Notes: generated from the letters alone by a model not told the origin. Positions 26,335-35,762 are shown, numbered from the stretch's first letter. The stretch is 64,000 nt of DNA from Nocardia brasiliensis ATCC 700358 (GCF_000250675.2 NC_018681.1:1798001-1862000); one strand, 5' to 3'. Program-made: numbers and translations.

Positions 26335-27428
26335 ACCGCGCGGCGACCTGCGTGCTCACGGGTCCGGAAGGCAGTCTCGTCGGCACCGGTGTCCGGCAGA
26401 GCTACACCGATCTCGACACCGCGGCGAAGGCGCTGCGCACTGACGACGCCTCGATCCTCCTGGGCGCCTTGCCCTTCGACCCGGCAGCGCCTGCCGCGCT
26501 GGTCGACCCGATCGCCTTCCGGCGCGCACCGGACCGGTGGCGGCACGGCCGAAACGCCGAACCGTGGCGGCCCCGCCTGCGGTCCATCGAACCGGATCCG
26601 CCGGCCGCCGAGCATCGGCGGCGGATCGAATCGGCGCTCGACTCGATCGCCGCCGGACGGCTCGACAAGGTGGTGCTGGCGCGCCGGATGTGCCTGACCA
26701 CCGAGCGGCCGATAGATGGTGTGGCGATGCTGCGCGCATTGGTCGCGCGTGACCCGCGTGCGAATGGGTTCTATCTGGACCTGGCCGCCTTCCGTGGTCC
26801 CGGCGCGGCGCTGGTCGGCGCCAGCCCCGAACTGCTGGTGCGGCGCACCGGCGCACAGGTCTACGCGTGCCCGCTCGCCGGTTCGGCACCGCGGCGCGGG
26901 GCGGTGGATCCGGCCGGCACCGCGGCCGCGTTGCTGGCCTCCGAGAAGGACCGGCGCGAGCATCGCTTCGTCGTCGACTTCATCGTGTCCGCCCTGGCGC
27001 CGCTCTGTTCCGAGCTCCGCTGGTCCGAGGAACCCGAGATCTTCGGTACCCCCGATCTCGTACACCTGGGCACCCCCATCCGCGGCACTCTCGCCGATCC
27101 CGACTGCACGTCCCTGGACCTGGCACGGATCCTGCAGCCCACGCCGGCGCTGGGCGGCACACCGCGCGACGAGGCGATGCGGCTGATCGAGGAGATCGAG
27201 GGCGACCGCGGCTTCTACGGCGGCGCGGTCGGGTGGTGCGATCGGTCGGGGGACGGGGCCTGGAGCGTCTGTATCCGATGCGCGGACATCGCACCCGGCG
27301 GCCACGTCGCCACCGCGTTCGCCGGCGGCGGGATCGTCGCGGGGTCGGAACCGGCGGCGGAGGTCGAAGAGACCATGGCCAAGTTCCGGGCGATCCTGAG
27401 CGTCTTCGACGATGAGCCTGCCGCATGA
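26322..27428 (+). CDS. dhbC: Isochorismate synthase (DhbC/EntC type)
   Basis: A 368-residue chorismate-binding enzyme. Seen: KVVLARR, CPLAGSAPRRG, SEKDRREHRFVVD, HLGTPIRG, PTPALGGTPRDEA, DRGFYGGAVGW and AGGGIVAGSEPAAE, in the usual order. It lacks a glutaminase domain and so is not an anthranilate or ADIC synthase, which argues for isochorismate rather than an aminated product. It overlaps both neighbours (13 bases before, ATGA after). It takes chorismate raised by the cluster DAHP synthase. Confidence 0.94.
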   Translation: MGGVDRAATCVLTGPEGSLVGTGVRQSYTDLDTAAKALRTDDASILLGALPFDPAAPAALVDPIAFRRAPDRWRHGRNAEPWRPRLRSIEPDPPAAEHRRRIESALDSIAAGRLDKVVLARRMCLTTERPIDGVAMLRALVARDPRANGFYLDLAAFRGPGAALVGASPELLVRRTGAQVYACPLAGSAPRRGAVDPAGTAAALLASEKDRREHRFVVDFIVSALAPLCSELRWSEEPEIFGTPDLVHLGTPIRGTLADPDCTSLDLARILQPTPALGGTPRDEAMRLIEEIEGDRGFYGGAVGWCDRSGDGAWSVCIRCADIAPGGHVATAFAGGGIVAGSEPAAEVEETMAKFRAILSVFDDEPAA

Positions 27429-28219
27429 ACGCCACTGAGCGGCAGGGTTGTGCGCTGGTTGTCGGCGCGGCGGGCGGGATCGGCGGTGCCGTCGCCGATC
27501 GACTGGCCGCGGCGGGGCGCGATCTCGCTCTACTCGACCGGGACGGCGCGGCACTCGCCCTCGTGGGCAAGCAGATTCGGGCGAGCCACGGCACGGACCA
27601 CCGAGTCACCACCCATGTGGCGGACATCGGCAGCCGCGCCGAGGTGGCGCACGCCGTCGACGAGATCGAGCGGCAGCACGGCCCGATCGGCGCGCTGGTC
27701 TGTACCGCCGGCGTGCTGCACAGCGGCCCGCTGACCGATATCGACGGCGACGCCGTGCAGCGCATGATCGACGTGAATATCGTTGGGGTACTGCATCTTC
27801 TCGCGACCGTCGGCGGCCGGATGAAGCAGCGTCGCCGCGGCTCGATCGTCGTGATCGGGTCGAACGCCGCAGCGGTACCGCGGCTGCGCATCGGCGTGTA
27901 CGGCGCGACCAAGGCGGCCGCCGCGCTGCTCACCCGCGTGGCCGCGCTGGAGCTGGCGCCCTACGGGGTGCGGGCCAATGTCGTGGCACCGGGCTCCACC
28001 GACACCCCGATGCTGCGAGCGCTGTATTCGAGCGAGGACGAGATGGTCCGGCACGCCGTCGGCGGCAGCCCGGCGGACTTCCGCTTGGGCATACCGCTGG
28101 GGCGGCTCGCGCAGGCGTCCGATATCGCTGCGGCGGTGCACTTTCTGCTCTCCGGCGCGGCGCGCCACATCACCATGCAGACGCTGTACGTCGACGGTGG
28201 GGCGACGCTGCACGACTGA
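27425..28219 (+). CDS. dhbA: 2,3-dihydro-2,3-dihydroxybenzoate dehydrogenase (SDR)
   Basis: A 264-residue classical short-chain dehydrogenase using NAD. Seen: VVGAAGGIGGAVADRL for the nucleotide loop, SNAAAVPR with the catalytic Ser, YGATKAAA with the Tyr-x3-Lys pair, and NVVAPGSTDTPM. Position directly after isochorismate synthase and isochorismatase makes it the third enzyme of DHB formation (EntA/DhbA role). ATG 27425 overlaps the preceding stop. The general SDR call is certain; the exact substrate rests on context. Confidence 0.9.
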   Translation: MNATERQGCALVVGAAGGIGGAVADRLAAAGRDLALLDRDGAALALVGKQIRASHGTDHRVTTHVADIGSRAEVAHAVDEIERQHGPIGALVCTAGVLHSGPLTDIDGDAVQRMIDVNIVGVLHLLATVGGRMKQRRRGSIVVIGSNAAAVPRLRIGVYGATKAAAALLTRVAALELAPYGVRANVVAPGSTDTPMLRALYSSEDEMVRHAVGGSPADFRLGIPLGRLAQASDIAAAVHFLLSGAARHITMQTLYVDGGATLHD

Positions 28220-28229
28220 GCGGAATCGC

Positions 28230-28823
28230 TCAGTCCTGGTAGCGCAGTCCGGTGAGCGTCAAGGAGACGAGCCGCTGCACCGCGGCCTTGCTTTCCAAAC
28301 TGTTCGCGCCGGTGATGGCGAACAGGCAGTAGTTGGCCAGCTCGAAGGGGTTGATGTCGTCGCGAATCCGTCCCGCCGCCGCGGCGTCGGCGATCACGCC
28401 CTGCAACAGGCCGTGCAGCTGCCGCTGCGATTCGGCCACCCGCTCGTTCGTGTGCATGAGCGATTCGACCTGGGCGCCGTGCATCTCCCGGCGTTGGTTC
28501 TCGGCGCGGCGCAGGTGGATCTCAGCGTAGGCCTCCAGCACCGCGCAGAGCCGCTTACCCGGGTCGGTCTTGCTGTCGCGCACCGTGGACAGATGCTCGA
28601 GGTGCCGATTGATCTGCCGCTCGTGCCAGGCCGCGAGAATCGTTGCGATATCAGGGAAGTACCGATACAGGGTCGCGCGGCCGATGCCGACCTTCTCGGC
28701 AACCTCCGACATCGTCGTCGACGCGGGTCCGTGTTCGAGGGCGAGCGCCCACGTGGTGTCCAGGATCGCCTCGCGGACATCGCGGCGGTGCGATTCGACA
28801 GTGGCGGCCCAAGGTCTCGACAT
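28230..28823 (-). CDS. TetR family regulator, candidate controller of the cluster
   Basis: A 197-residue regulator convergent with the DHB genes. The N-terminal HTH contains STTMSEVAEKVGIGRATLYRYFPDIA, shortened here to its core VGIGRATLYRYF. The C-terminal ligand domain is unassigned. ATG 28823 is the first codon that fits the family length. A perfect palindrome, CGGACAGAATGTCCG, lies 48 bases upstream in the gap to the divergent DUF1707 gene, and close relatives of its core occur at three other cluster promoters, so it probably represses those genes until the product or an intermediate binds. Confidence 0.9.
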   Translation of the reverse strand: MSRPWAATVESHRRDVREAILDTTWALALEHGPASTTMSEVAEKVGIGRATLYRYFPDIATILAAWHERQINRHLEHLSTVRDSKTDPGKRLCAVLEAYAEIHLRRAENQRREMHGAQVESLMHTNERVAESQRQLHGLLQGVIADAAAAGRIRDDINPFELANYCLFAITGANSLESKAAVQRLVSLTLTGLRYQD

Positions 28824-28870
28824 CAGCGAAGTATAGCGCGGTATCCCAGGTAGGTCATTTCGTATCGACA

Positions 28871-28885
28871 CGGACAGAATGTCCG
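28871..28885. promoter_or_regulatory. Perfect TetR-type operator
   Basis: CGGACA-GAA-TGTCCG is a perfect 6-3-6 inverted repeat. A -10-like TAGAAT follows immediately at about 28887, so the site falls in the spacer of a rightward promoter, and it is also upstream of the leftward tetR gene. Its core GACAGAATGTC differs by one base from GACAGAGTGTC at 5903. Confidence 0.65.
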
Positions 28886-28899
28886 ATAGAATGGAACCC

Positions 28900-29343
28900 A
28901 TGGACGAGTCGGCTGATCTCCGGGTTGGTAATCCCGAGCGAGAGCAAGCGCTGAGCGACCTTTCGGCACATCTCGGGGCGGGGCGGCTCAGCGTCGCCGA
29001 ATTCGACGAGCGCAGCGCGCAGTTGGTGCGTGCCACGACCCGGCGGGACATCGCGGTGGTATTCACCGATCTCCCTGCTCTGGCGCCCGCACAGGCGGAA
29101 GTCGCCGAGCAGGTCGAGCGGGATCCGGCGTACCGGCGAGTCATGGTCCTCGCGGCGGCCGCGCTCGTCACCGCGGCACTGACCGTCGGCCAGCTCAGCT
29201 GGCTGTGGTTCCTGCTGCTGATCCCAGCCGTCCGGCGCGTCCTCGTGCGGCGGCCGGACCCGCGTCACCCGCCGCACCGCGGACACCCGGCCGCGCGCCT
29301 GCACGAACTGCGCGCGAAATCGCGCGCGGCGATTCACCAGTAG
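28900..29343 (+). CDS. DUF1707-domain membrane protein
   Basis: A 147-residue protein. The N-terminal ~55 residues are a clear DUF1707 domain (LRVGNPEREQALSDLSAHL, GRLSVAEFDERSAQ), a short SHOCT-like module common in Actinobacteria. A hydrophobic segment (residues ~85-115, rich in Ala, Leu and Trp) follows, then a basic tail. ATG 28900 is chosen because a -10-like TAGAAT lies about 10 bases upstream, giving a nearly leaderless transcript; ATGs at 28879 and 28891 would fall in the operator or -10. Function of the family is not established. It may belong to the same regulon as the cluster. Confidence 0.82.
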   Translation: MDESADLRVGNPEREQALSDLSAHLGAGRLSVAEFDERSAQLVRATTRRDIAVVFTDLPALAPAQAEVAEQVERDPAYRRVMVLAAAALVTAALTVGQLSWLWFLLLIPAVRRVLVRRPDPRHPPHRGHPAARLHELRAKSRAAIHQ

Positions 29344-29487
29344 GGTCCGCGTTGGGTGAGCCTCACGTCTGAGCAGAAGCGAGGCATCGAGCCGATCGAG
29401 GGCGGCCGTCGATGCCTTTCCGGTCGGGCGAATCGTTGAGCGCTGGTTCGCCGGCGACCGGGCCGTTGACGCGATCACGCTTTGCCA

Positions 29488-30640
29488 TCACAGAGTTTCC
29501 ACACCCTTCACAGCACCTGTATCTGCTGTGAGGCGTGTGGATCGTCTGTGAGGCTGCGAGTTTCGCGCCTGGTGGTGCTCGGGCGGTCCGGCTGCCGGTG
29601 GTTGGCGGCAGGGTCGGTTGGCTCGCGGGTCGGGCCGTGGGTCGGACTGCGCGGTACGCAGTCGGCGAACCGGGTCGGCCGCTGCGGGGGTGAACCAGTC
29701 GTGGCCGCTGCATGCCCCGATCGCTGTCAGGGCGGAGCGTTTGGCCGAATCCGGTTGCGTCCGTGCGATTCCGGGCAGATTGCTCTGTCATCACAGAGTT
29801 TCCACGCGCTTCACAGCAGCTGTATCTGCTGTGAGGTGTGTGCATCATATGTGAGGCCGCGAGTTACGCGCCTGGTGGTGCTCGGGCGGTCCGCGGCGGC
29901 GGGGTCGGTTGGCCCGCGGGTCGGACTGCGCGGTCCGTGGGCGGTCCGGCCTCCGACGGTTGGGGACGGTGTCGGTGAGACCGTGGGTCAGGCCGCGCGG
30001 TCCGTGGTTGGCGAACCGGGTCGGCCGGCGCGGGCAGTCCAGTTGCCGTGGTGTCATGCTGAGATCGCTGTCGGGGCGGAATGTTTCGCCGAAGCCGGTT
30101 GCGTCCGGGTGCGGTGCTGGGCAGATCGCTCTGCCGTCACAGAGTTTCCACGCGCTTCACAGCAGCTATATTTGCTGTGAGGCGTGTAGATCGTCTGTGC
30201 GGCTGCGAGTTTCGCGCCTGACGGTGCTTGGGCGGTCCGGCCGCCGGGGTTGGAGGTGGGGTCGGTTGGCCTGCGGGTCGGTCCGCGCGGTACGCAGTCG
30301 GCGAACCGTGTCGGCTGCCGCGGAGGTGAATCAGTCGTGGCCGTTGCATGCTGAGATCGCTGTCGAGGCGGGATGTTTTGCCGAAGCCGGTTGCGTCCGG
30401 GTGCAGTGCTGGGCAGATCGCTCTGCCGTCACAGAGTTTCCACGCGTTTCACAGCAGCTGTATCTGCTGTGAGGCGTGTAGATCGTCTGTGAGCCTGCGA
30501 GTTTCGCGCCTGACGGTGCTTGGGCGGTGCGGCCGCCGGTGGTTGCGGCGGGGTCCGCTGGACCGGTGGCGTTGTGAGGCTGCGCGTTTCGCGCCTGACG
30601 GCGCGCTTAGGCGGTTCGGCTGCCAGTGGTTGTGACCGGG
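29488..30640. repeat. Array of four ~300-bp imperfect repeats with hairpins
   Basis: Between the DUF1707 gene and the FAD/NAD(P) protein gene, no coding gene is credible. A unit beginning TCACAGAGTTTCCAC occurs at 29488, 29791, 30137 and 30429 (spacings 303, 346 and 292), with a partial piece near 30575. Each carries an inverted repeat TCACAGCAG / CTGCTGTGA with a six-base loop (perfect at 29811-29834 and in the fourth unit), then GCGAGTTTCGCGCCTG. Open frames across the array repeat the same odd peptides and are shadows of the DNA repeat. The role is unknown; structured RNA or a repeat-family expansion is possible. Confidence 0.85.
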
Positions 30641-30754
30641 TGGGCCGGAGCGCGTTCGGCCTGTGCGGTACGTGGTCGGCGAATCGGGCCGCCCGCCGCG
30701 AGGCAGTCCAGTCGCCGTAGCGGCAGTCCGGGTGACCCAACCGGGGTCCGGGGA

Positions 30755-32695
30755 TCACCGTTCGACCCCCAGGGCTGCGCGGGCGATGGCGTCGGTGTCG
30801 GCGAGGGTCACCGAGTTGACGCCGGGGCGGGCGCCTGCGGCGGTGACCCAGCGCACCGACTCGGTGGGTACGCCGCAGGCGAAGCGGCGGGGATGGCCGT
30901 GACCCTGTGCGTCCAGCACCGCGTGCGAACCCGCCATGACGTCCAGGCCGCCGGTCGGGTAGTCGTCGCGGTCCGGATCGGGCACCGTGTGGGCGCGTAC
31001 CTCGTTGCGTTGAAAAAGGTTGCGCAGCAGGGTGTCTCCGGTCCGGGGCAGGTCGGGTGCGGGCAGAAACGCGTCGATCAGCGTGCGCGCGGATGTCGCC
31101 GAGCCGGCGACCCTCGGCGAATCGGCGACGAAACAGCCGAGCGTCGGATCTACTCGGACCCGCATTCCCGGGCCGACGACGCGGACGATGCCCGCGCGGA
31201 TGAGCGCTGCCAGCTCGGCGATCCGATGCGCGGGCGGTCCGATGGACAGGAAGGCGTTCAGCGGCGTGTACCACCGATCGAGGTCGTCACGGTAGGAACC
31301 GCCGGTGATGCCGCCGTAGTCGACGATCAGCCGGACCTCGTTGCGCAGATCCCGCAGAACATCCAGCGCCGCTTTGACCGGGCCGCGGACGTTGCCGAGT
31401 TGGGCATGTCGGACGTCCGCGTCCAGGTAGCCGAGCAGCCACGATCGGAAATCCGTGGAATCGTCGAAGAGACGGCCGCCGGTGGGGTCGGCGATCACCG
31501 CCCAATCCCACCGCTGGGCGCGGGGGATGTTAAACCGATCCAGGATGTGAGCGGCGTCCGATGCGGTGGGCGCGTGCAGATAGCGGTGCCGGAACTCGCG
31601 GAGTTCGCGGGCACTGACCCGGTCGGCGATCGACGCGGTGTAGTACACCGATTCGACCTCGCGAGCGATCAGCGGCCAGACGTCGCGGCGAAACGACAGG
31701 TCGCCGAATTGTTTTGCTCTGGCACGGATTTCGGCGATTCGCTGGGCGTCGAGCAACTGTGGTTCGTAGCGGCCGTCGACCCCCTTCTGGTTCTCGCCAC
31801 GCGCGTGGTGGGGCACACCGCGCCGGCACCCCGCGATGATCAACGGCTCGCTGCCGGACGGGATATATTCCAGCGGTCCGCGGGTCTGTTTGAAACAGCC
31901 GCCGCGTCCCGCGGTCAGCAGGGTCAGGTAGTCGAAGAAGGTGAGGCCGAGACCGCGCACGAGCACGGGCTCGCGGGCCCGTATCGAGTCGACGTCGACA
32001 TCGGACGCGTTGGCGGGCGCGAAATAGGTCAGGCCCGAAGTTCGTGCGGCGTGCGCTATTTCGGGACTGTTCGTCCCGGCCAGCGGCAGGTGGCCCTGCG
32101 TGAGTACGACGGCGTGCAAGCCGCGCAGGTATTCGCCGCTGCTCAGCCGGAGTTCCTGGAGTCCGGAGGGTTCGTCGCGCAGGTCCAGCGCGGTGGCGGT
32201 GATTTCCTGCGCGTGCGCGACACGGCTATATCGGTCCCGAATCTGCTCGTAACTCCAGCGCAGATAATATCCGTAACCGGCTCGGGTGGGATAAGTATCC
32301 GGGCCGAGCGCGCGGAGCCGCGTGTAGATATTATCCGGTAACTCGGCGAAATTGCCGACTTTGTCCAGGAAACTCGCCCATTCGTAGAGGCTGGGACCGG
32401 GCTCGACCGGTCCCGCCATCTCCACCGAGGCGTCGGTGAACACGGTGACCTGCGAGGCGACCGTGTTCATCAGCAGATCACCGGGCTGATCCGTGCGCCA
32501 GACAGTGCCCGTCCCGACCTTGGTCGAATCGACGAGAAATACTTCGATGCCGCCAGATTCGCCCGCGACACGCGCATTGGCGCATATTCGCTCGAAAACA
32601 CTCAACCCGCGTGGTCCGACCCCGACTATGGCAATCCGCAGGGCCGGTCCCGACCTTTCGGCATTCGAACAGTCTGGAGTAGCCGGTGAAATCAA
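30755..32695 (-). CDS. FAD/NAD(P)-binding protein (PF13454-like)
   Basis: A 646-residue protein with an N-terminal dinucleotide fold IAIVGVGPRGLSVFERI and later segments DLLMNTVASQVTVF and VVLTQGHLP, as in the FAD-NAD(P)-binding family of large actinobacterial flavoproteins. TTG 32695 is the only start consistent with the N-terminal fold; GGAG lies close upstream. Substrate is unknown. It sits just outside the biosynthetic cluster, beyond the repeat array, and may or may not belong to it. Confidence 0.82.
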   Translation of the reverse strand: MISPATPDCSNAERSGPALRIAIVGVGPRGLSVFERICANARVAGESGGIEVFLVDSTKVGTGTVWRTDQPGDLLMNTVASQVTVFTDASVEMAGPVEPGPSLYEWASFLDKVGNFAELPDNIYTRLRALGPDTYPTRAGYGYYLRWSYEQIRDRYSRVAHAQEITATALDLRDEPSGLQELRLSSGEYLRGLHAVVLTQGHLPLAGTNSPEIAHAARTSGLTYFAPANASDVDVDSIRAREPVLVRGLGLTFFDYLTLLTAGRGGCFKQTRGPLEYIPSGSEPLIIAGCRRGVPHHARGENQKGVDGRYEPQLLDAQRIAEIRARAKQFGDLSFRRDVWPLIAREVESVYYTASIADRVSARELREFRHRYLHAPTASDAAHILDRFNIPRAQRWDWAVIADPTGGRLFDDSTDFRSWLLGYLDADVRHAQLGNVRGPVKAALDVLRDLRNEVRLIVDYGGITGGSYRDDLDRWYTPLNAFLSIGPPAHRIAELAALIRAGIVRVVGPGMRVRVDPTLGCFVADSPRVAGSATSARTLIDAFLPAPDLPRTGDTLLRNLFQRNEVRAHTVPDPDRDDYPTGGLDVMAGSHAVLDAQGHGHPRRFACGVPTESVRWVTAAGARPGVNSVTLADTDAIARAALGVER

Positions 32696-32891
32696 TGCTC
32701 CGCCCCCCGGAACAAATAAAGTCGGTGCCGCGCAATTGGGCGACGAATTCGATGCTATTCAGCCCGCGGGCGAAGCGTCAACGGGGCAGCGACGGGCTGC
32801 CCGTGCCGAGCGGCTCGTGGAGCGGTGTGCTTGCCCGGCTCGGCACAGTATGCGGCCGAACGCGCTATCCTCCTGTGTACGAGGAGGTTTC

Positions 32892-33311
32892 ATGACGCCG
32901 ACTGCCCAGATCTTGCTGAAGCCGCAGCGTAAGCCGAGTCGGTACGTCGACCTCGTCGGCGCGCTGCTGCTCTGCGCGGGCGCCTTCCTCTTCGGCATGT
33001 GCCTGTCGTTCATGGTCGGCATGCTCGGTGCGCCCGGCGGGCAGGCCAGCGACTGCACGGGCACCTGCCGCACCTACGCCGACGCAGGCGTCTACCTGAT
33101 GGGTTACGGGACATGCGTTCTGGAGCTGGTGGTACTCGCGCTGATGGTCCGGAGCTGGCGGCGTGGTCGCCTCGTCTCGGCATGGCCGATGTGGTCGTTC
33201 CCGGCCCTGGTCGTCCTGGCCGCCGTCAGCGTCTTCCTCGTCTTCTTCGGCCCGGCCTTCCCCGGCGACTTCCTGCCGGCGACCCCCGACTACCTGCCCT
33301 CCCTGAGTTGA
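32892..33311 (+). CDS. Small membrane protein with three predicted helices
   Basis: A 139-residue protein with a strong GAGGAGG site before ATG 32892. Hydrophobic segments lie at residues ~20-45 (VGALLLCAGAFLFG), ~68-85 and ~100-120, with two cysteines (SDCTGTC) in the first outside loop. The C-terminus is short and outward-facing by the positive-inside rule. I do not recognise a family. It is divergent from the FAD/NAD(P) protein gene. Confidence 0.75.
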   Translation: MTPTAQILLKPQRKPSRYVDLVGALLLCAGAFLFGMCLSFMVGMLGAPGGQASDCTGTCRTYADAGVYLMGYGTCVLELVVLALMVRSWRRGRLVSAWPMWSFPALVVLAAVSVFLVFFGPAFPGDFLPATPDYLPSLS

Positions 33312-33556
33312 AGTTCCAACCACCCGAGCCGCTGCCACGCGAATGGGTAACCAAAGCTGGGGCAGGTCAAGGAATCAACCAAACCGGGGCAGCCCCTTTC
33401 ACTCGCATCGTGTGACCTCGTGCTGCAACGGCAATGGTGCGTTCGGCGGCCTGAGACGGTCTCGGCCCATTGATTTACCGGGCGCGCCGGATGGAACCGG
33501 GCGAAATGCGGCTACCTACATTGCGCTGAGTGTGTGCGCCGGTGAGGTAACAGCGG

Positions 33557-34588
33557 TTATGTCGGTGGGTGTTCGAGTTGGTGGAGGCCGGTTTTGGTGG
33601 CAGCCAGCATGCCGGTGTGATGGGCGCACGCCAGTGCGTTGACCGCACCGATGGTGGTATCGGCTGTTTTGGGTGCGCCGGTGTTTGCGTCGAGCCAGAT
33701 AATGCCGGTGTCGAGTCCTATTGCGAGCGAGGCTCCGTCGAGGGTGAAGCACAGTGCTGCCGGATAGACCTCGCCAGGTCGTCCAGCAGTGCCGTTATCG
33801 ATGTGACGGCGCCAGACGAGGGTTCCGGTCGTGGTGTCGATCACGACCACCACGCCGCGATATTCGGAGGGATTGCGGCGCTCCACGGCGCCGCGGTAGA
33901 CCCAGATGGCGACTCGGCGGCCGTCGGGTGTGAACGCGACGGCGGAGGGAATGTTGCGGCCTCCGGCCTGTGGTATCCCGTCCGGTCCGTAATCGAATCC
34001 GTATTCGATGGTGCCGTCCGCTGCCACGGTCAGCATGGTGTGCCACCACCTGCCCTGCATAGTGTTGGCGACTCCCACCCGGCGACCGTCGGGGGAGAAC
34101 TGAGGTAGCGATGCCCAGTCGCCGAAGTAGTAATGATCGCCTTCGTGAGGTACCTCGTGGTGGACTCCGTGTTCGACGTCCACGATGATCAGGCGTTCGC
34201 ACGACGCCACAGCCAGCAGTCGGCCCTCGGGTGACCAAGCGACGTCCATGCCGCCGGAGTCCAGGAACCGCGCAGGCAACTCTGTCACCGAGTCCAGGTT
34301 CCCCCAGCTTCTCAGCTCGACCGAGGTGTCGGTGACGAAGGCGAGCGTCTTTCCTGAGACCGAGCCGTATGGGCCACGCCGTAGCTCTGTTCCCGCGAGC
34401 GCCAAGAGCGCGATCGGTTCGATGGCCGGTGCCAGCCGCCAGACGATAAGCGCCGACCCAGAGCGCATCGTCGTCGCCGCTTGTCGAAGGTTCGGGTGGA
34501 TGGCGAGACCTTCCTGTGCGCCGCCCATCACTTCGGGCAGTGCGAGGCCCGCCGCTGTCGCCCAGGACATTTCACGATCCACCGACAA
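33557..34588 (-). CDS. WD40/beta-propeller-like protein
   Basis: A 343-residue protein with repeated blade-like segments: DVAWSPEGRLLAVAS, PQFSPDGRRVGVAN, AVAFTPDGRRVAIWV and ALCFTLDGASLAIGL, each with the (S/T)PDGR turn of beta-propellers. No signal peptide or enzymatic domain is visible. Such stand-alone propellers in actinomycetes are often remnants of larger signalling or toxin-immunity loci. It neighbours a degraded integrase and may be part of the same mobile region. Function unknown. Confidence 0.75.
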   Translation of the reverse strand: MSVDREMSWATAAGLALPEVMGGAQEGLAIHPNLRQAATTMRSGSALIVWRLAPAIEPIALLALAGTELRRGPYGSVSGKTLAFVTDTSVELRSWGNLDSVTELPARFLDSGGMDVAWSPEGRLLAVASCERLIIVDVEHGVHHEVPHEGDHYYFGDWASLPQFSPDGRRVGVANTMQGRWWHTMLTVAADGTIEYGFDYGPDGIPQAGGRNIPSAVAFTPDGRRVAIWVYRGAVERRNPSEYRGVVVVIDTTTGTLVWRRHIDNGTAGRPGEVYPAALCFTLDGASLAIGLDTGIIWLDANTGAPKTADTTIGAVNALACAHHTGMLAATKTGLHQLEHPPT

Positions 34589-34835
34589 GATTATACCGAC
34601 TCGAAGGTACTGTCCCGCAAAACATTCCAGCGTTCACCGGCCGGGAGTCCCTGTGCGGTCGTTACGACACAACTCGAACGGTTGGTGACCCGCCATCTGA
34701 CAACGTTCGAGTACGTCGAGCGATTTTCGGTAGGCGTCGTGCCAGTGCATGGTTGCACTCAGAATCTGCCGATCCGATAGGCAACCTCTCATGTCAAGCA
34801 CCTTGGTCAAGGCCAGTTACGACATACGCTGTAGT

Positions 34836-35762
34836 CGGCTGACGCTTGGGATCACCGCAGCTTCGTCGCTGCCTGGGAGAATCGTTCGCGTCGTCCAGGC
34901 AGCGATATTTCGCAGCCGTTGCGTGACGCGTCCCGTCTGCGCAGACGCAAGGTCAAGCCTCGGATCATCGAACGGGATCGCCTGGCCGCCCTACGAGCTC
35001 AACTTCGGGAGTGGCTGGCGGGGAACGAGATTCCGGGAACTCCCGCGTATACGCATGGCCCGAAGCGGGATCGGCTCGTGCTCGATGTCGCGGATCTGGT
35101 CCTCGGTTCCGGCGTGCGTCCGGGCGAGGCGCTGGCGGCGTCCTGGGATCAGTTCGATCTCGAAGCCGAACCGGCGACGTTCACGGTGTCGGCGTCTGTT
35201 GTCAGGCTGAAGGGTAAGGGGCTGTTTCGGCAGGAGTGGGCGAAAACCGATGCCGGGCATCGGATCGTTGCGCTGCCAGAGTTCACGATCCAGATGTTGA
35301 AGCGGTTGCGAGACGACCCGACACACGGGCGGATGTGTGAGGTGAAGGCGCTGCAGGAGGAGGGCGGCAGCGTGGTGGAGGTGGAAGACACGGTGCCGCT
35401 TGTGTTTCCGGGCCGGGGTGGAGTTCTTCGTGATCCGCACAACTTCAACCGGACATGGCGGGACGCGCGGGGCACCCTGTGCAAGGACGTGACGCAGTAC
35501 ACGTTTCCGGAAGGCAGCGGCGACGCTGATCGCCGAGGCGTCGGATGCGAAGACCGCCGCCTAGCAGTTGGGGCACTCGCGCGAGGGGATCACCGAGCGG
35601 CACTACATCGCGTCACCCGAGCAGACCCGGACTCGTCGGCGGTGCTGGAGCTGGGTTTCGGTGGGGACAGCTGACGAACACGGCTGGGCGCGCGAATTTT
35701 TGGGATATTTTTGGGAACGGCCCGACTCACCCGGTCAAACAAACATGGCCCCTGACCTGTAA
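34836..35762 (+). pseudogene. Degraded tyrosine recombinase (integrase)
   Basis: The main open part reads SGVRPGEALAASWDQFD with the first catalytic Arg of phage-type integrases, and LVFPGRGG. Near 35507 an extra T shifts the frame: the expected YTFRKAAATLIAEASDAKT then appears in the next frame, interrupted by a TAG before QLGHSREGITERHYI, which holds the HxxR and Tyr positions. The N-terminal core-binding domain is also missing beyond an in-frame stop near 34833. At least two inactivating lesions are seen, so the gene is not functional. It ends 23 bases from the 3' end of tRNA-Lys, the usual position for an integrase of an element inserted there. Confidence 0.85.

Noticed and set aside
26322..27428. 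ADIC synthase or salicylate synthase, giving an aminobenzoate or salicylate product
   Set aside because: There is no glutaminase domain, and isochorismatase plus a DHB dehydrogenase follow; the ligase has Ser, not Cys, at the discriminating position.
29363..30472. Open frames with repeated Cys-rich peptides
   Set aside because: The same peptides recur in each DNA unit and lack start signals; the DNA repeat is the real feature.
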